From contig CAMWXF010000086.1 of NCBI GenBank assembly GCA_947178115.1, positions 1 through 7,118 of the forward strand: a DNA stretch of 7,118 nt. Reading direction: 5' to 3'. The position numbers and the translations under genes were made by a program. The notes under the pieces were generated by a model. It was not told the origin of the DNA and did not search any database. It saw only the letters and a program-made list of their open reading frames with translations. The number at the start of each line of letters is the position of its first letter. Position 1 is the first letter of the stretch. This DNA comes from an uncultured Lachnospiraceae bacterium (GTDB lineage Bacteria > Bacillota > Clostridia > Lachnospirales > Lachnospiraceae). This document shows positions 6,310-7,118 of the stretch, piece after piece.

Positions 6310-6337
6310 CCGCTCAGATCGGCTATGATCAAAGCGG
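6310..6337 (+). promoter_or_regulatory. Leader hairpin just before the 91-aa gene
   Basis: CCGCT (6310-6314) pairs with AGCGG (6333-6337). An inner GATC (6317-6320) pairs with GATC (6327-6330) around a 6-nt loop, with a symmetric 2-nt internal loop between the stems. No T tract follows, so it is not a typical terminator. It ends 2 nt before the ribosome binding site GAAAGGA (6340-6346), so it could affect translation or mRNA stability. It could also be chance. Confidence 0.3.
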
Positions 6338-6353
6338 TAGAAAGGATGATATC

Positions 6354-6629
6354 ATGACCGGAAACTGGATGGACGATCCGGCTGTTGCGCATATTGACAA
6401 AGCAAAGCTGGACTTTCTGCAATCCCTTGTCTTTGAGAGCCAGTCTCTCAACAAAGAGCAGATGATGCCTTTCTTTATGGCAATCGCAAAAAGAGGCAGG
6501 GACAACCACATTTCTTTTACAAAAGAAGAAGTGGAAACAATCACCGCCACAATACGCAGTTACTCTACGCCGGAAGAACTGGATAAGATCGACAAATTAA
6601 TGAAGCTGAGTAAAAACAGAAAATCCTAA
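6354..6629 (+). CDS. Uncharacterised small helical protein (91 aa)
   Basis: The ATG at 6354 has GAAAGGA 7 nt upstream. The protein is predicted helical and soluble, with no signal peptide or membrane segment. It reads IDKAKLDFLQSLVF (residues 14-27), then NKEQMMPFFMAIAK (33-46), ISFTKEEVETI (53-63) and YSTPEELDKIDKLMKL (70-85), ending basic. The motif YSTPEEL matches YSSPEEI of the preceding 190-aa protein, and both have an [YH]ID segment nearer the N-terminus (I14-D15 here, I33-D34 there). I therefore infer that the two are distant paralogous modules. The genes lie 99 nt apart with no clear terminator between them, so co-transcription is likely. I know of no function; regulatory or scaffold roles would be guesses. 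Confidence 0.85.
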   Translation: MTGNWMDDPAVAHIDKAKLDFLQSLVFESQSLNKEQMMPFFMAIAKRGRDNHISFTKEEVETITATIRSYSTPEELDKIDKLMKLSKNRKS

Positions 6630-6695
6630 AAGATAAAAACGTCAGAAACCATTGTCTTGCACATGATATCATCACAAGTCATAAGTTTCTGGCGT
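6630..6695 (-). terminator. Long hairpin between convergent genes, likely terminator of the right-edge gene
   Basis: ACGTCAGAAAC (6639-6649) pairs with GTTTCTGGCGT (6685-6695) over 11 bp with one T.G pair. The long loop contains CTTG/CAAG (6656-6659 with 6675-6678) and the palindrome ATGATATCAT (6663-6672). On the minus strand the stem is followed by TTTTATCTTTT, so it serves the minus-strand gene ending at 6720. On the plus strand ATTATAATATC follows, a weaker T tract that may still help the 91-aa gene. The 35-nt loop is longer than usual. Confidence 0.6.
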
Positions 6696-6719
6696 ATTAT
6701 AATATCTTCTGTCTCGTTA

Positions 6720-7118
6720 TCATTTTTTCCAGTTCAATAATTCCTCTTCAATCGTTAAATAAATATCATCCGAAGTCTCATGTTCTTTCCACCACTCCAT
6801 GCCCCATCTCTCTCCGGGCTGGGAAAACAGATTCGTCATTTCCCCGAAATCTGCAATTTTCCGTTCATACTCCGCCTCCGTGATTAACCACGCCGAATCT
6901 ATTTTCTCGTAATAGGGATCAATGCATTGATCTGCTGAAATATAATAAAAATCCATGTTTTCTTCACGATTCCATTCACCGGAAACATCAATCGACACCC
7001 CACCAGGAATCCGCCACAGATCTTCTACAAGGAAATATCCCTCAGGTCCCCATTCATAGACTCTGTACTGCAGATTTCCTTCCGTTCCCGTGGTATGTGC
7101 ATATGCAGAGATGACTAC
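6720..7118 (-). CDS. Partial unrecognised gene, C-terminal 132 residues
   Basis: The frame is open from the right edge to a TGA at 6720-6722, so only the C-terminal part is visible; a GTG at 6996-6998 is in frame but internal. The protein is acidic and rich in Trp and Tyr. Visible segments include LQYRVYEWGPEGYFLVEDLWRI, with the order YRVYEWGP then GYFLVEDLW, then FYYISADQCIDPYYEKIDS, then ERWGMEWWKEH, and it ends ELLNWKK. There is no membrane helix, signal sequence or cell-wall motif in this part. I do not recognise the family. The composition is that of a small soluble globular protein, and a hypothetical or immunity-like protein is possible but unsupported. It converges on the 91-aa gene, with the hairpin at 6639-6695 between them. 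Confidence 0.75.
   Translation of the reverse strand, partial: VVISAYAHTTGTEGNLQYRVYEWGPEGYFLVEDLWRIPGGVSIDVSGEWNREENMDFYYISADQCIDPYYEKIDSAWLITEAEYERKIADFGEMTNLFSQPGERWGMEWWKEHETSDDIYLTIEEELLNWKK

Overview
The window looks like a chromosomal segment of a low-to-mid GC Gram-positive bacterium, most likely a Clostridia member of the Lachnospiraceae type. The evidence is AAAGGAG-type ribosome binding sites, a consensus sigma-A promoter (TTTACA-N17-TATAAT), hairpin-plus-T terminators, a secreted protein built from YDG/MBG-type and Ig-like repeats, and a small Cys/Gly/Asn-rich protein of a kind I associate with that family. This placement rests on recognition, not on a search.

Layout. The left edge (1-309, minus) holds the first 103 codons of a gene that runs out of the window; its soluble, Lys-rich-ending N-terminus recalls the cytoplasmic leader of Lachnospiraceae class B sortases, which is tentative. 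A clear terminator (453-481) then closes the dominant gene, a 1514-residue secreted repeat protein (492-5036, minus). It has a signal peptide, an acidic linker, three YDG+MBG-like modules of about 190 residues, an Ig-like (Big_4-like) stretch, a chitobiase-C-terminal-like domain and seven further beta-repeats. It has no sorting signal or membrane anchor at its C-terminus. Its promoter (5095-5123) is nearly consensus and carries a short inverted repeat.

Divergently, on the plus strand, are three small genes: a 79-residue Cys-rich protein with an internal duplication (5301-5540) closed by a strong terminator (5587-5620); a 190-residue Met-rich protein (5682-6254); and a 91-residue protein (6354-6629). 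The last two share a YS[ST]PEE[IL] motif and are probably co-transcribed. Candidate sporulation-sigma-like -10 elements (CATA...) lie before the first two; this is suggestive only.

The right edge (6720-7118, minus) holds the C-terminal 132 codons of an unrecognised gene that converges on the 91-residue gene, with a long hairpin between them (6639-6695).

I saw no tRNA, rRNA, CRISPR, transposase or integrase. The most notable items are the anchorless giant surface protein (possibly beside a sortase) and the trio of small uncharacterised proteins. I cannot show that any of these forms a new system.
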